From NCBI GenBank assembly GCA_033557465.1, contig CM066033.1, forward strand, positions 13,951,080 to 14,015,079: DNA of 64,000 bases, written 5' to 3'. This document shows, in pieces, positions 52,622 through 62,858 of this stretch (positions within the stretch are counted from its first letter, which is position 1; the number at the start of each line of letters is the position of its first letter). The position numbers and the translations under genes are program-made. Source of the stretch: Ichthyophis bannanicus. Taxonomy: Eukaryota; Chordata; Amphibia; Gymnophiona; Ichthyophiidae. The notes beneath the pieces are model-generated. The model was given only the letters and a program-made list of their open reading frames with translations, searched no databases and was not told the DNA's origin.

Positions 52622-53690
52622 TAAGATACAGCGACCAGAATTGCACACAATATTCAAGGTGCGGTCTCACCATGGAACGATATAGAGGCATTATAATATC
52701 TTTTGTTTTATTTTCCATTCCTTTCCTTATCATACCTAGCATTCTATTTGCTCTCTTGGACACCGCTGCACACTGGGCCGAGGGTTTTAACATGTTATCC
52801 ACAATGACGCCTAAATCTTTTTCCTGGGTGGTGGTTGCTAATGTGGAACCTTGCATTGTGTAACCATAGTTTGGGTTGTTCTTCCTTAGGTGCATAACTT
52901 TGCACTTGTCCACATTAAATTTCATCTGCCATTTTGATGCCCAGTCTTCCAATTTATCAAGATCCTCTTGCAATTTTCCACAATCCTCTTGGGTTTTAAT
53001 AACTTTAAATAGTTTTGTGTCATCTGCATATTTTATAACCTCACTCGTTATTCCCCTTTCCAGGTCATTTATGAATATGTTCAAAAGCAGCGGACCCAGC
53101 ACAGATCCCTGGGGTACACCACTATTCACCTTTCTGCATTGGGAAAATTGGCCATTTAGCCCTACCCTCTGCTTTTTATCTTTTAACCAGTTCCTGATCC
53201 ACAGTAGTACACTGCCTCCTATCCCATGACTCTTTAGTTTTGCCAAGTATCTGATGAGGGACCTTGTCAAAGGCTTTCTGAAAGTCCAGATACACTATAT
53301 AAACCGACTCACCTTTGTCCACCTGTTTATTCACACCTTCAAAAAAACATAACAGATTAGTAAGACAAGTTCTTCCTTGTCTAAAGCCATGTTGGCTGTC
53401 TCCCATTATGTCATGACTATCTAGATGCTGAGTAATTTTGTTCTTTATGATGGTTTCCACCATTTTTCCTTTTAACCTTTACCATTGCCTCTACCTCTGG
53501 ATTCTGAGTCTCTTTTCCCCTTCTGTATCCAACGTTTACCTGAGGTGATGTTACAGGCATGAAAATGATCTGAGTAGCACAGTCACAAAAAGAACATGTA
53601 GATATCAAACCCTTGTCCCCTATATATAAAGGCATTGCACTAACCAGTAGGCCACACCTCCACACCTCACTACACGCGGCTGGATACAAA
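52622..53690 (-). mobile_element. CR1-A composite, piece 4: RT and tRNA-like head
   Basis: Minus strand RT frames 53463-53176 (VYIVYLDFQKAFDKVPHQ) and 53270-52575 (SGVPQGSVLGPLLLN, YADDTKLF, MVRPHLEYCVQFWSLYLK). The head-to-RT fusion and the head (53690-53480) match 5611-5836. One frameshift near 53240. Confidence 0.85.
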
Positions 53691-53694
53691 GAGA

Positions 53695-54620
53695 CCGCAG
53701 ATCACTGCCTAGAAAGTCTGTTGTGTGTGCCGGCATAGGGTAGCCCCCACCAGTACCTATGATGCAGTGCACATGCCCAACAGCAGTCTACAGCTGATCC
53801 CCAAATGGAGAATGCACATAACCAGCACCTGAGGCAATATGTAAGATGCATTGACAATGTGTGATACCGGCACAGAGCAGATACAAACTGTGCTACCGAG
53901 CAGTTTCTGCGGTCACCCTGAGGGTCGAGGATGGGTGCGCAGCACCAGTTCTCCAGTACCATGTAGTGCTTGAAATGGTTTCTGCTGTTTGTGCTGCAGG
54001 TCTCTAGCACTGCCCGGGTGTAGCAGGCATTGTCTGCAGTGTGATATGCCAGTCACATCTGGCCATGTCTGACAGGGACCCCCTAGAACAGTGTATATCA
54101 ATAGCTAGTGTTACAATGCTAATGCTGATGCCAACTACCTGGGAGGGATGGTCGTCACCATGGTCCTACCAATACAACTTAGAGTAGGCCTGGAACACCC
54201 CACGTTCCAACCACCTAGGTCTAACATTTACCCACAGGAAGCACAGTCACACTGCACCTGCTGCCCACCACTGGCTTTACCAACCATGCACATAACAATT
54301 GCAGACAGTGCGCTGGTCAGCATACATTGCATGTGCACAGAGCGATCTTCTGCACCCAGCAGTTGGTTTTGTGAACAGGACAAGACATGCACCCATATCA
54401 CTAGGACTAGACACTACAGTATATAGCACTATGTGGATACATAGCCATGCCATGGTCACTGCTCGGTCAGAGTGAGAGTACCCTCTCAGCATTACATGCT
54501 GTGGCCACCCCATCCATGCAGGTGGCAGTCAGGCACCACAATGTCCCAGCCATTGCCCTACCCCTGATGCAGACACATCCTAGCCAATCCGCCCTGTTTC
54601 AGGCCATACCCACAATTTAT
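53695..54620 (-). repeat. Second copy of the Harbinger-type interior repeat
   Basis: On the minus strand its 54620-54270 part follows 49330-49700 closely; the rest is less certain. The CR1 composite abuts it at 53690. No terminal repeats identified on this copy. Confidence 0.5.
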
Positions 54621-54665
54621 TTATTTATCAAGGCGGTTTACATTAAACTGAAGGTTTTACAATGA
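54612..54665 (-). mobile_element. L2/SINE-type tail
   Basis: Complement of ATTTATTTATTTATCAAGGC and GGTTTACATTAAACTG: a short L2-like 3' terminus. Confidence 0.45.
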
Positions 54666-54734
54666 AAATGTTCTTTGACCTATTCAACAATACCTTGCTC
54701 CTCATCATGCATATTTGCAGGCTAATGCTGAAAC

Positions 54735-54815
54735 AGCTTAGGCCAGGGGTGGCCAACTCCAGTCCTGGTGTGGCACAATCCAGCCTGGTTTTCATGATGT
54801 CCCTAATGAATATTT
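54735..54815 (+). mobile_element. hAT-like MITE end
   Basis: CCAGGGGTGGCCAACTCCAG followed by GGTTTTCATGATGTCC and CTAATGAATATTTATGAGAG is a terminal sequence I associate with a widespread vertebrate palindromic MITE. Only one half is present. Confidence 0.45.
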
Positions 54816-55019
54816 ATGAGAGTGCTTCGGGAGGGGGGGGGCACAGTCCCCCGGTGATACCACAAGCAGGGATTCATTTGCCAGTTCGGGGTCACTTGCT
54901 GCCGATACCCAGACTCAGGGAACAGAACCTCAAGAACATTTCCCCTTCCTCTATTTGCAAACTCGTAGATGTATGCTGAGGGAAGAGGGGGGATGGGGTT
55001 CAAAGAGACAAGAAAAACT

Positions 55020-55304
55020 ATCATGTTAGAGAGGCAGGGGCTCGGGGACTGTATGAGGCATCGTTTTGATTGGTGTTATCTAAATATTTGTGTCTATCTT
55101 GAGACAGTGTATGGTGCAGGGGTGGGGTGTCTGTGTGTGTAGTACAGGAATTGGGATGTCCCTGTGGTACGTGGTTCGGGTGTGGGTTTTTGTGAGTGCT
55201 GCATGGCTGGATTTGCATGTGTGTACTGCAGGACTAGGGTGTATGTTCGTGTGCGGTGTGGTGTTGAGATTTGTGTGTGTGCATGCACATGTGTGTCTGT
55301 GTAT
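55020..55304 (+). repeat. GT-rich simple sequence
   Basis: Irregular TGTG/GTGTG tracts, continuing at 56787-56860 on the other side of the LTR insertion. No gene. Confidence 0.55.
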
Positions 55305-56782
55305 TGTCATGCTGCCGCCCCAGAGGCCAAGGTTGGTATGGGCAGATCAGATGGACATGAGAGATTTTTATATATTTTGAATTTGGTCCTTCTGTATGAG
55401 GTCTTGGTAATGTTCCCAGGACCTACCGGGGACCAAAGTTCAAGAGAACACAATAGCCAGAATGTAGGGAAAGTAAGGCTTTATTTCCCTTTAAGCACAA
55501 TGGTTCAAGTTATGGAGACTACTTCAACAAAATGAAAGAAACCTTGCTTCAGGCAACAAAAAGAAAAAATATATTCACACTTGCTTTGTCTAACTGTTGC
55601 TTCACAGTACTTGGCATAAACAAACTTTACAGGCATTCGTTACTGTTCACTGTTTTATGTTTCTTGCACAGACCTTAGGCTACCTGCCTGACAGTAGCTA
55701 CAGTCCATCGGGGTTTCAGGTGGGTCTTCGTTGAATTCCACCTGCATGGGCTGAGTATCAGACAGCTGTGAATCAGTGTCAGTAAACTCTTGAGGAGTGT
55801 ACTGAGGTTTCTCATATAACACATTTACTAGCTTCCAATGTTCAGCATTCAAGTCAGGGCCGCGCCCATGTGAATGTTTGTTATGGCAGTTACTTCCTCT
55901 TGCAGGCTGCCCTATATTATACAGTCTTTTTATCAAGGGCTTGTGCCCTGTTTCACAAACAGCTTGATAGGGAGGATATACTCCAGTATCTTGTGTTTCC
56001 TGTCTTCTTAACTTATATTGCTTATCAGAATAAAAAGGTATTTTACCTTGTTTAGTTGAGTCCCACGGCCTGGTCCCGCTGTAGTTCAGCCTTTCTTGAG
56101 CAGTAGGCTTTTCACACTCCAGCTGGCCTTCATGCAGAGTCACCACTCTCTCACATTCACACTTTTTACCATTTGAATAAGGAGTATTACCTCTTGCAGC
56201 ACAGACTTCATCCTTGCTTAGATAATGCTCACTGTGTCTTGCATTTACTGCTGGTTCTCCACACCACTCTCTGGGGTTTATTTCTCCCCTTGTGCCTTTC
56301 TTTCCAGTACCTCTCAACCAAGGGCTCCTGGCACTCTGCAGCGCCAGATTCGCTATGCCTTCCTGCCAGGAACTCCTTCCTCTCTGGTGCTCTGGACACT
56401 CCTTGTGGTGCTCTCCTTCTTGGTTCCTTTCCAGAAGCTCTCCGGGGTCTGCTTTTCCTTGATAAGCCTCTTCTTGGTATACCTCCTTTTGGTATGCCTT
56501 CCCTGGTATACCTCTCCTTGGTATGCCTCTCCTTGGTCTCCCTCTAACTTGTCCTAGTTCCTCCTTTTCAAGTTCCCAGCCTTTCTTCAGGGGAACTCCC
56601 CCTTTTCTGGATTGGCTGTTAGGTTGCATTACCTCATCAGCTCTGAGGTGCAGTTCTCTGGGCCTTGGAAGGTCACTCCTGCTCCCTCTATTGGGCTCCT
56701 CATAGCATTGCAGCTGATGATAAAATCTTTTTTCAGGATTTAAAACCCTTTTTCCTCCATGAATAGGCTCTGCGGTGCCACA
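55305..56782 (-). mobile_element. Solo LTR (TGTGGCA...TGACA family) with gtat duplication
   Basis: Minus strand starts TGTGGCACCGCAGAGCC and ends CAGCATGACA. GTAT flanks at 55301-55304 and 56783-56786. AATAAA is the complement of 55480-55485. 1478 bp. It carries a 324-codon sense frame. Same termini as 59542-60911. Confidence 0.8.
55655..56629 (-). CDS. Open frame encoded inside the LTR, function unknown
   Basis: 324 codons, sense to the LTR, starting about 153 nt inside it and ending about 170 nt before AATAAA. The N-terminal part has short repeats (RRGIPRRGIP, AYQKEVYQEEAYQ), the middle is hydrophilic, and the C-terminus reads TQPMQVEF, ETPMDCSYCQAGSLRSV. The PMQ...PMDCS-C-A...LR ending is shared with a frame in the related LTR at 60069-60260. 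No signal peptide, no membrane segment, no domain I recognise. It could be a gag-like leader or an accessory ORF; the long frame may also be chance. Confidence 0.45.
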   Translation of the reverse strand: MQPNSQSRKGGVPLKKGWELEKEELGQVRGRPRRGIPRRGIPGKAYQKEVYQEEAYQGKADPGELLERNQEGEHHKECPEHQRGRSSWQEGIANLALQSARSPWLRGTGKKGTRGEINPREWCGEPAVNARHSEHYLSKDEVCAARGNTPYSNGKKCECERVVTLHEGQLECEKPTAQERLNYSGTRPWDSTKQGKIPFYSDKQYKLRRQETQDTGVYPPYQAVCETGHKPLIKRLYNIGQPARGSNCHNKHSHGRGPDLNAEHWKLVNVLYEKPQYTPQEFTDTDSQLSDTQPMQVEFNEDPPETPMDCSYCQAGSLRSVQET

Positions 56783-56786
56783 GTAT

Positions 56787-58229
56787 CTATGTACAGTATC
56801 TGTGCAGTGCAGGACTGGTGTATGTGTGCGTTTGTGTGTGAGTGTGTGTAGCCATCCTCGGTGTGTAGAATAGGGTTTATTTTAAAATCAGGATTTTATT
56901 TATTTATTTAGAAGGATTTAGTATGCCGCTTTATCATTAAAATTCTCACAGCCATTACCTATGATTATAGATAAACTACATAACTAGAAAACAAAATAGG
57001 CTTATGAGAAATAGCCCATATCAAGGAGAGAAAGGCTAAAAATTTTTAAAACACAAAAATCATAAAAACAGAGGATACACCTCAAAACATAACAGTGGTC
57101 AATACTAATCGGTCCACATTTCCAGCTCCAGATAAAAAAACTAAGCAATACTGTTGTCAATCAGAAAATTTTCTAAATGCATAGGTTCCATAAAGATATA
57201 ATTATTCCTGTAAAATGAAACAAGATATTTACAAGGGAACCTTAGAAAAGCGTACCACCAGCACCTTAGCACTCTGGGAAAGAAATGATTTTCTCCTAAC
57301 ATGAGTGTCTCATGTTAAATCTTAGAGGCAAGGCTCTAGCCCTTGTGTTTATTTAAAGTTGACTGATAAAGATTTACCCCTCCCAGAGGTTTCTGCCTTT
57401 AAGGACACAAAGCCTGGCATAGATGTTTGTTGCTCAGCACTGGGAATTACAAACCTGACAATGCAGATTGCAAACAACAAATCCCAAAGCAGATTACAAT
57501 GGACAAACCTCTGAAATTTCCAGAAGGAAAGGACTTTTAGTCAGCAACAGGGGTGGGGGGAGGAAGAGGTTGGCTGTTGCCTCAGACTGTAGACCTCTGC
57601 AATTGGTTAAAACATCCTGATTTTTATTTAAATTATGGCAGTGCAGTTGCTGGTCAGCTTCTGGCTAAGAAGCATCATCAAGAGGCTGCTTCTACCTTTT
57701 GGATAGAAAAACTTTAGAATTGGGCTTCAGTTGTCCTCTAGAGTTCCAATCCTTGGACTCAGACTTTAAAAAAGCAGAAAGGATTTATTCTGTCCTAGCT
57801 CTGGGTCAGAATTCAGAGGGAAAATATTCTGCATTTCTTGACAAATAAAATTACAATCCAAACTGTGAGATCTAATCATAAGTAAATTAAAGAAAAGCAG
57901 GATTTTTCCAGGATTTAGATGGAGCTGGACCTGCATCTGGATCCTAACAATTTATAGTATAACATTCACAAAAATCACTAGATTTAAGTTACCAAATTGA
58001 CCACTTTAGCTGGGTTAGAAAACAAAACAAAAACTGCCTTGGTTACTCTTGTCAGCCAGCAGTATAAATTGTTAATTTACATATTTTACCAGTTTACCTT
58101 AATTGCGGATTTATTTTGGATGATATTATTCAATGGATCTATTTCTGTATTTGATTTGCTTTGGTAAGTATTGTATTTTTGTGAGTTGTTTCTTGTTCAG
58201 GTATTTGTTTACATTTATTCTGAACACAG
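56787..58229 (+). other. Largely unassigned non-coding region
   Basis: GT-rich to 56865. At 56898-56940 the complement of ATTTATTTATTTAGAAGGAT with TATGCCGCTTTATC is an L2-like tail. 57000-58229 shows AT-rich sequence with no gene or named repeat. Confidence 0.4.
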
Positions 58230-58552
58230 TGCATTATACAGAACAATACACCAAATTAATGCATGCAAGAAGCAATATCACACCGACTTAATAATGACAT
58301 CCCTTAACAAACCATGGGAGTTATTCAAAAATTGTTTGCTTCTTCACCAAAGACTGGCCTTCGCGCAATGAGGAAGACATGATTGACCCACTTCTTATAG
58401 CAGACTCCCTCAAACTTAAATTCAAGCTCAACCCAGAAATATCTCCATCCTTCGCAATAGACACACCATCCACGATCCCCTCCTCGGACCTTTGGTTATT
58501 CTTCCATGTGCCTTCACTAGAACACCTGGGGAAGATAATAATGAGTATGAAC

Positions 58553-59422
58553 TGTAGGCCGGGTCCACCTACAAAAGATCTCTAATTTTCACCAGGATTG
58601 CCTGAGTACATGGGAGCCATGAACCAGGAAAATAAAAGAATTCAGATCACAGTCACTTGTCAGCAAAATTCCTTTATTCAGTACAAGCAAAAACTGCAAG
58701 CACAGATACACAAGTGTCTGTCTGAGGGACCCAGGTGTAGGCAACGTTCTTAACCCTACGGTACAGTGGGGAAAAGAAGGCTGCCCGCTGAAGCTCTATA
58801 GGCACTCTCTTATATATGTTCTCTGTCACATTCTCTGTCCCAAAGTTACAGTGAATTCTGCTTGAATTACTGACGTCATTTGAAAATGAAAAAAACTTGT
58901 AAAAAAACCTGCAGGTTCAGAAGGTCAGAAGAACTTTTGCAAAAAATGCTCTTCCCTCAGGACCCTCCTATGTTTATCACCAAACAACAGTTTATCACCA
59001 AACAACAGTTGGTATTTCAACAAGGTCTGCATTTCAAGGTCTGCTCAAGGTCCGCTTATCAGCTGGTCACAGCCCCCCCCCCCCCCCCTTGCCTGTGCTG
59101 TGTTCATGCCTTTCCATGTCCTGGAGCTCCATCTCCTGGCACTGTCTTATCTTTAGGGCTCAGAGTATGCTTCCTGGTTGGCCTGTATTTCTCCTGTATT
59201 TCTCTGGGCCTATACACCTTGCATGTTCCCATCCAAAGTGTCTAGTTCCCCAGGCTCTCTCGTACAAGGCCACAAAATACTCTGCTTCGCTAGCCCACAT
59301 GCGTGTCTTCTTTTGCCAATCATATGTTACTCTTTATATTTTCAGGCAGGTAAGGGTGCAACCATACAAAGCAAACCTATAGAGCAGGCCTGAAATCCAC
59401 ACTTAGACTAATTATCCCTTCA
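58553..59422 (-). mobile_element. Solo LTR (ERV family 3) with gaac duplication
   Basis: TGTAGGCCGG...CCCTTCA on the plus strand, flanked by GAAC at 58549-58552 and 59423-59426. The empty site is at 9419-9426. On the minus strand TATATAAGAGAG (complement of about 58806-58817) precedes AATAAAGG (complement of 58671-58678), so the LTR points left. 870 bp. Contains a C run at 59074-59090 and a doubled TTTATCACCAAACAACAG. Confidence 0.9.
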
Positions 59423-59541
59423 GAACACAACCATGTCACCCCTAGACTCTTGCCTGGTCTCCTGGATTAAGATCATGATTAAGCAACTCTGCCCTATTCT
59501 TCAGAACATCATGCAGCTCTCTCTCGGTCATGGATGTGTAC

Positions 59542-60911
59542 TGTGGCAAGGAGGTCTATCCAGAGTATGAGGGAAGAGAAAGAGACAGGGAATTCACCCT
59601 AGTAAAGGGCCCCCTTTTACCGAGGCAGAATAGGAAAGACACAAACACAGCTAGGAATCAGAAAACTTCCACATGGCCCACATTCCATGCTCCCCCTAGT
59701 GGAAGGAAGGGGAGAGGATACAGAGCCCAGAACCCCTAAGGCAGGGAGTGCTCCAAGTATGCAGGTGCACGAAGTCAGGCTGATTGCCATCACCTGGCTA
59801 GGGAGGGGTGGAAGAGAGAGCCCTGGAAGTATAAACTGAAGCCAGAGTGGGAGAACAGGGTCATCGTGGTGAGGAGAAGCAGTAAGGATGGAGGTAGCAG
59901 CAAGAGGAGCAGCAGGGGAAAAGGAGAAGCAGGAAGCCAAACTGCCACAGACCGAGGCACAGCTGCAAGCTGGCGAAGCTTGACCGGTGCAGAGCAGAGC
60001 AGAGCAGAGCCCCTGAGCTGCCAAGAGAGGAGAGTGCTAAGTGGAAGGTAGCACATCTGCCAGAGGGTTTGAAGCTAGGAACAGGAGAGACTCCAGGATT
60101 CCCCGGGAGGCTGGTGGCTGAGGACGGTGAGCTGGGAGAGTCTGAGCCTATGCAGCTGGGAGAGCCTGAGGTAAAGCTAAATGGGGAAGAGATTCCTATG
60201 GACTGTTCTGTGTGCAAGGCTTTAAACCTGAGGAACAGGGAGAAAACAAGCCAATCCTGAGAGAGAGTTTACCAGGGAAGGGAACCCATAGTCCACAAGC
60301 CGGTGACCCTGATTCCCTCATGTTGGTAAAGGGAAAGGTCACAAAGACTAAGGAGTAACCCTGGAAGCTGTGAAAGGCTTGTTAAGCACCTGCTGCAGGA
60401 ACAAGGACACTGGGGTAAGAAAGTAGCTTTTGTAACAGAGCTTTCTTGTGCCCTGAATTGTATTTGTTGTTTGAAGGTTTATGCAGCTGAAGAGAAGCTA
60501 TACTATCACGGACAGTGAATGTGATTTTTGTTTGTGCTTTTGGCCAGCAAGGCTACAAAGGAAGTGAATTATCCATTCTGTTAAAAAGACTGTGTATCCT
60601 GCAATATGAAAAACCTTTAACAGACATTTTCAGTTGTGTTTGTTTTTGGGAGAATACTCTGTTTCACAGAGACCTGAACCCATATCCTGTACGTGGTGAG
60701 AACGAACCATTGTGTAAAATAAATTCTGTCATTTGCCTTAACCCTTAGAGCCTAACTACAGCTTTTTGTCTGATGCACACATACAGCCAAGCAAAGACTA
60801 CCTTTCCCAGAAGGCACTACGGGGAAATAGTTGAAAAAAAGCAGACAGCAAAAAGTTCCTATAAAATAACCACGCCCCTCTTAGCTTCAGGCGAGCGGTG
60901 GCGGAGTGACA
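59542..60911 (+). mobile_element. Solo LTR (TGTGGCA...TGACA family) with gtac duplication
   Basis: Starts TGTGGCAAGGAGG and ends GGCGGAGTGACA. GTAC flanks at 59538-59541 and 60912-60915. The empty site is near 9535-9545. GTATAAACTG lies at about 59829 and AATAAA at 60718-60723. 1370 bp. The frame 60069-60260 ends with the PMQ...PMDCS-C-A motif of the 55655 ORF, but upstream in-frame stops break it. Confidence 0.87.
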
Positions 60912-61048
60912 GTACCTACCATACTCAAATATGCAACAGTTTGACCAGTCTTAAAAAATACAAGTGCTGACCCCAAGGATCCAAACAGGATTACATTGAT
61001 AACCATTCTCCACTGGCCAAAACCAACACAGCTTCAAACCCCAACACA

Positions 61049-61995
61049 GTGTGGAAACACTTTTCACTCACTCTTAGAGAACCTTCTGCTAGGTCTAGAT
61101 AAAATTAAAAGTGGCTTCCTTCTCATATTTAAGGATATCACAGCAGCCTTTGATTCAATTAAACATAATATCATACTGAGATGGCTACAGGAAATAGGGC
61201 TCCATGGCATTACCCTGAAATGGTTCAGGGCCTTTCTGATATAATAGATCATCCACAGGGCTTCCCACAAGGATCGGCTCTCTCAGCCATCATCTGTAAT
61301 ATTTACATTCAGCCTCTATGTAAAATCATGAATCTTTACAAGATACAATATAGAATTTATGCTGATGACATCATGGTCTTTGCCTCTTTTAACATAGGTC
61401 AACCCAATCTCTCTAATCAAATGGCATGCTTGAAAGCAATGGCGGACTGGCTACAACAACAAAACCTTAATATAAACTACAAGAAAACTGAAGCGCTCTT
61501 TGTGACCAGGAACAAATCCTTTACCCCACCGGAGTCCCTCAAATTCCTGCATAACGATATAAGAGTTAAAGAATATGTAACTGGATCGGAAACTAAAAAT
61601 TTCAAATACATATTTCCAGATCCACAAAAGCAGCGTACTTCAAGCTAAATATAGTGCTAAGGCTCAAACCACTACTTGACCAGACACACTTTTGCACAGT
61701 GTGTCAGGCCATGATTATGCCAATACTAGACTATTGTAATGTGATATATCAAGGACTCCCAAAACAAGCCACGTTTCAGTTACAACTAGTACAGAACACA
61801 ACTGCTCCAATAATTACAGGAACTGCGAGAAATGATCATATTACTCCAACTTTGAAGCAGCTCCACTGTTTGCCGATGGACTCCTGCACCAAGTACAAAT
61901 TATTACTCATAATCGTCAAGATCACCCAACAGTTATACCTAGAATCACTTCAGTCACTGGTCACCAAGGGGCGCAGAAGGGAGGCACCTCCTGCA
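61049..61995 (+). mobile_element. L2 fragment, duplicate of 9640-10600
   Basis: Same RT palm (DITAAFDSIKHNIILRW, GFPQGSALSAIICNIYIQPL, YRIYADDIMVFA), same missing segment, same C-terminal piece. The codons for HNIILRWLQEIGLHGITLKW are intact here, while the 9-kb copy has lost bases at that point. Confidence 0.8.
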
Positions 61996-62277
61996 GGCAC
62001 AAGGCAGCACAAAGGAGCAGGAGAGCCATGCCACTGGAGGAAAGTTCTTTATTAATAACAGCCCCGGCGAGCTTAACAGAGCTGCGAGAGGGAAACTCCC
62101 TTTACAGCTCTGAAAGCCGCGCCGAGGAGAGTGATTGAGGCGGGCTCTGCCGGGCAGGCCGTGGGGGGGGGAGAGGGGCGTGGGAGACACTTGACTGCGG
62201 GAGACACTTGTTTCGGCCGATGCCACGGCGGCAGCAGCAGCAGCAAGTTTCTTTTTTCTCTTTAAGTGGCTGATGGG

Positions 62278-62336
62278 CAGAATGTTGTTTGCACAGGGCC
62301 CCCTGAAACCCGGGGCCCTGTGCAAACGACATACTT
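62278..62336. repeat. GC-rich hairpin, duplicate of 10882-10940
   Basis: AATGTTGTTTGCACAGGGCC pairs with GGCCCTGTGCAAACGACAT. The stem is longer in the centre here (CACAGGGCCC matches GGGCCCTGTG exactly), while the outer arm has two changes. Confidence 0.7.
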
Positions 62337-62858
62337 GCTCAATGGATGGGCCGGACCTGCGCATGCGGTGCCACACCAGCTAAGAGATGCAGTTCCACAT
62401 ACTGTGTGAAATATAAAGACAGCGCAAAGTTCAATCATTAAATTAAAAATAAAATTATTTTTCTACCTTTGTTGTCTGACAATTTTTGATCATGTTAGTC
62501 CCGATCTGAGGTTTCTGTTTTTCCTCTGTCTTCTCTTAGCTCTCTTTCTATGGTCTATAGTCCATCTGCCATTTCTGGTTTCTCCTTTTGCTTTCTTCAT
62601 TTTCTTCGATCAGCCTTTTTCTAGTCCAGTAACCCTCCCCAGTATCAGCCCTCTTTACATCCTCCCCTCCCAGTGTCAACCCCCTCGCATTCCCAACACT
62701 GCCACTGGTGTCTGTTCCCTTCTAGTCCCCATCCTCCATTGTCCAGTCATTTCTAGTCCAAATACCATCCCAGGTATCAGCGAACTTCCAGTCCCAGAGC
62801 CTCCTCCCATGTCAGTTCCCTTCCAGTCACCTCTTCTCTGTCCATCCCCCTTCCAGTC

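Larger units (their letters stand above)
43260..53690 (-). repeat. Inverted copy of the 5611-9103 block, expanded by insertions
   Basis: From right to left it follows 5611-9103: tRNA-like head (53690-53480), CR1 RT (53463-52622), C-terminus, 3' UTR and tail (44910-44738), then the palindromic repeat (44740-43260). It is interrupted by L2 (51880-52621), a Harbinger-type element (47022-51620), L2 (44911-46865) and a piece of about 0.9 kb (43650-44530). Without these, about 2.2 kb remains, matching the other arm minus its extra CR1 piece. Confidence 0.8.
58230..62858 (+). repeat. Direct copy of 9104-11463, split by two solo LTRs
   Basis: Homology runs 58230-58552, 59423-59541 and 60912-62858. 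The two gaps in homology are exactly the LTRs at 58553-59422 and 59542-60911. The block ends where an L2 enters the minisatellite at about 62859. Confidence 0.87.
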
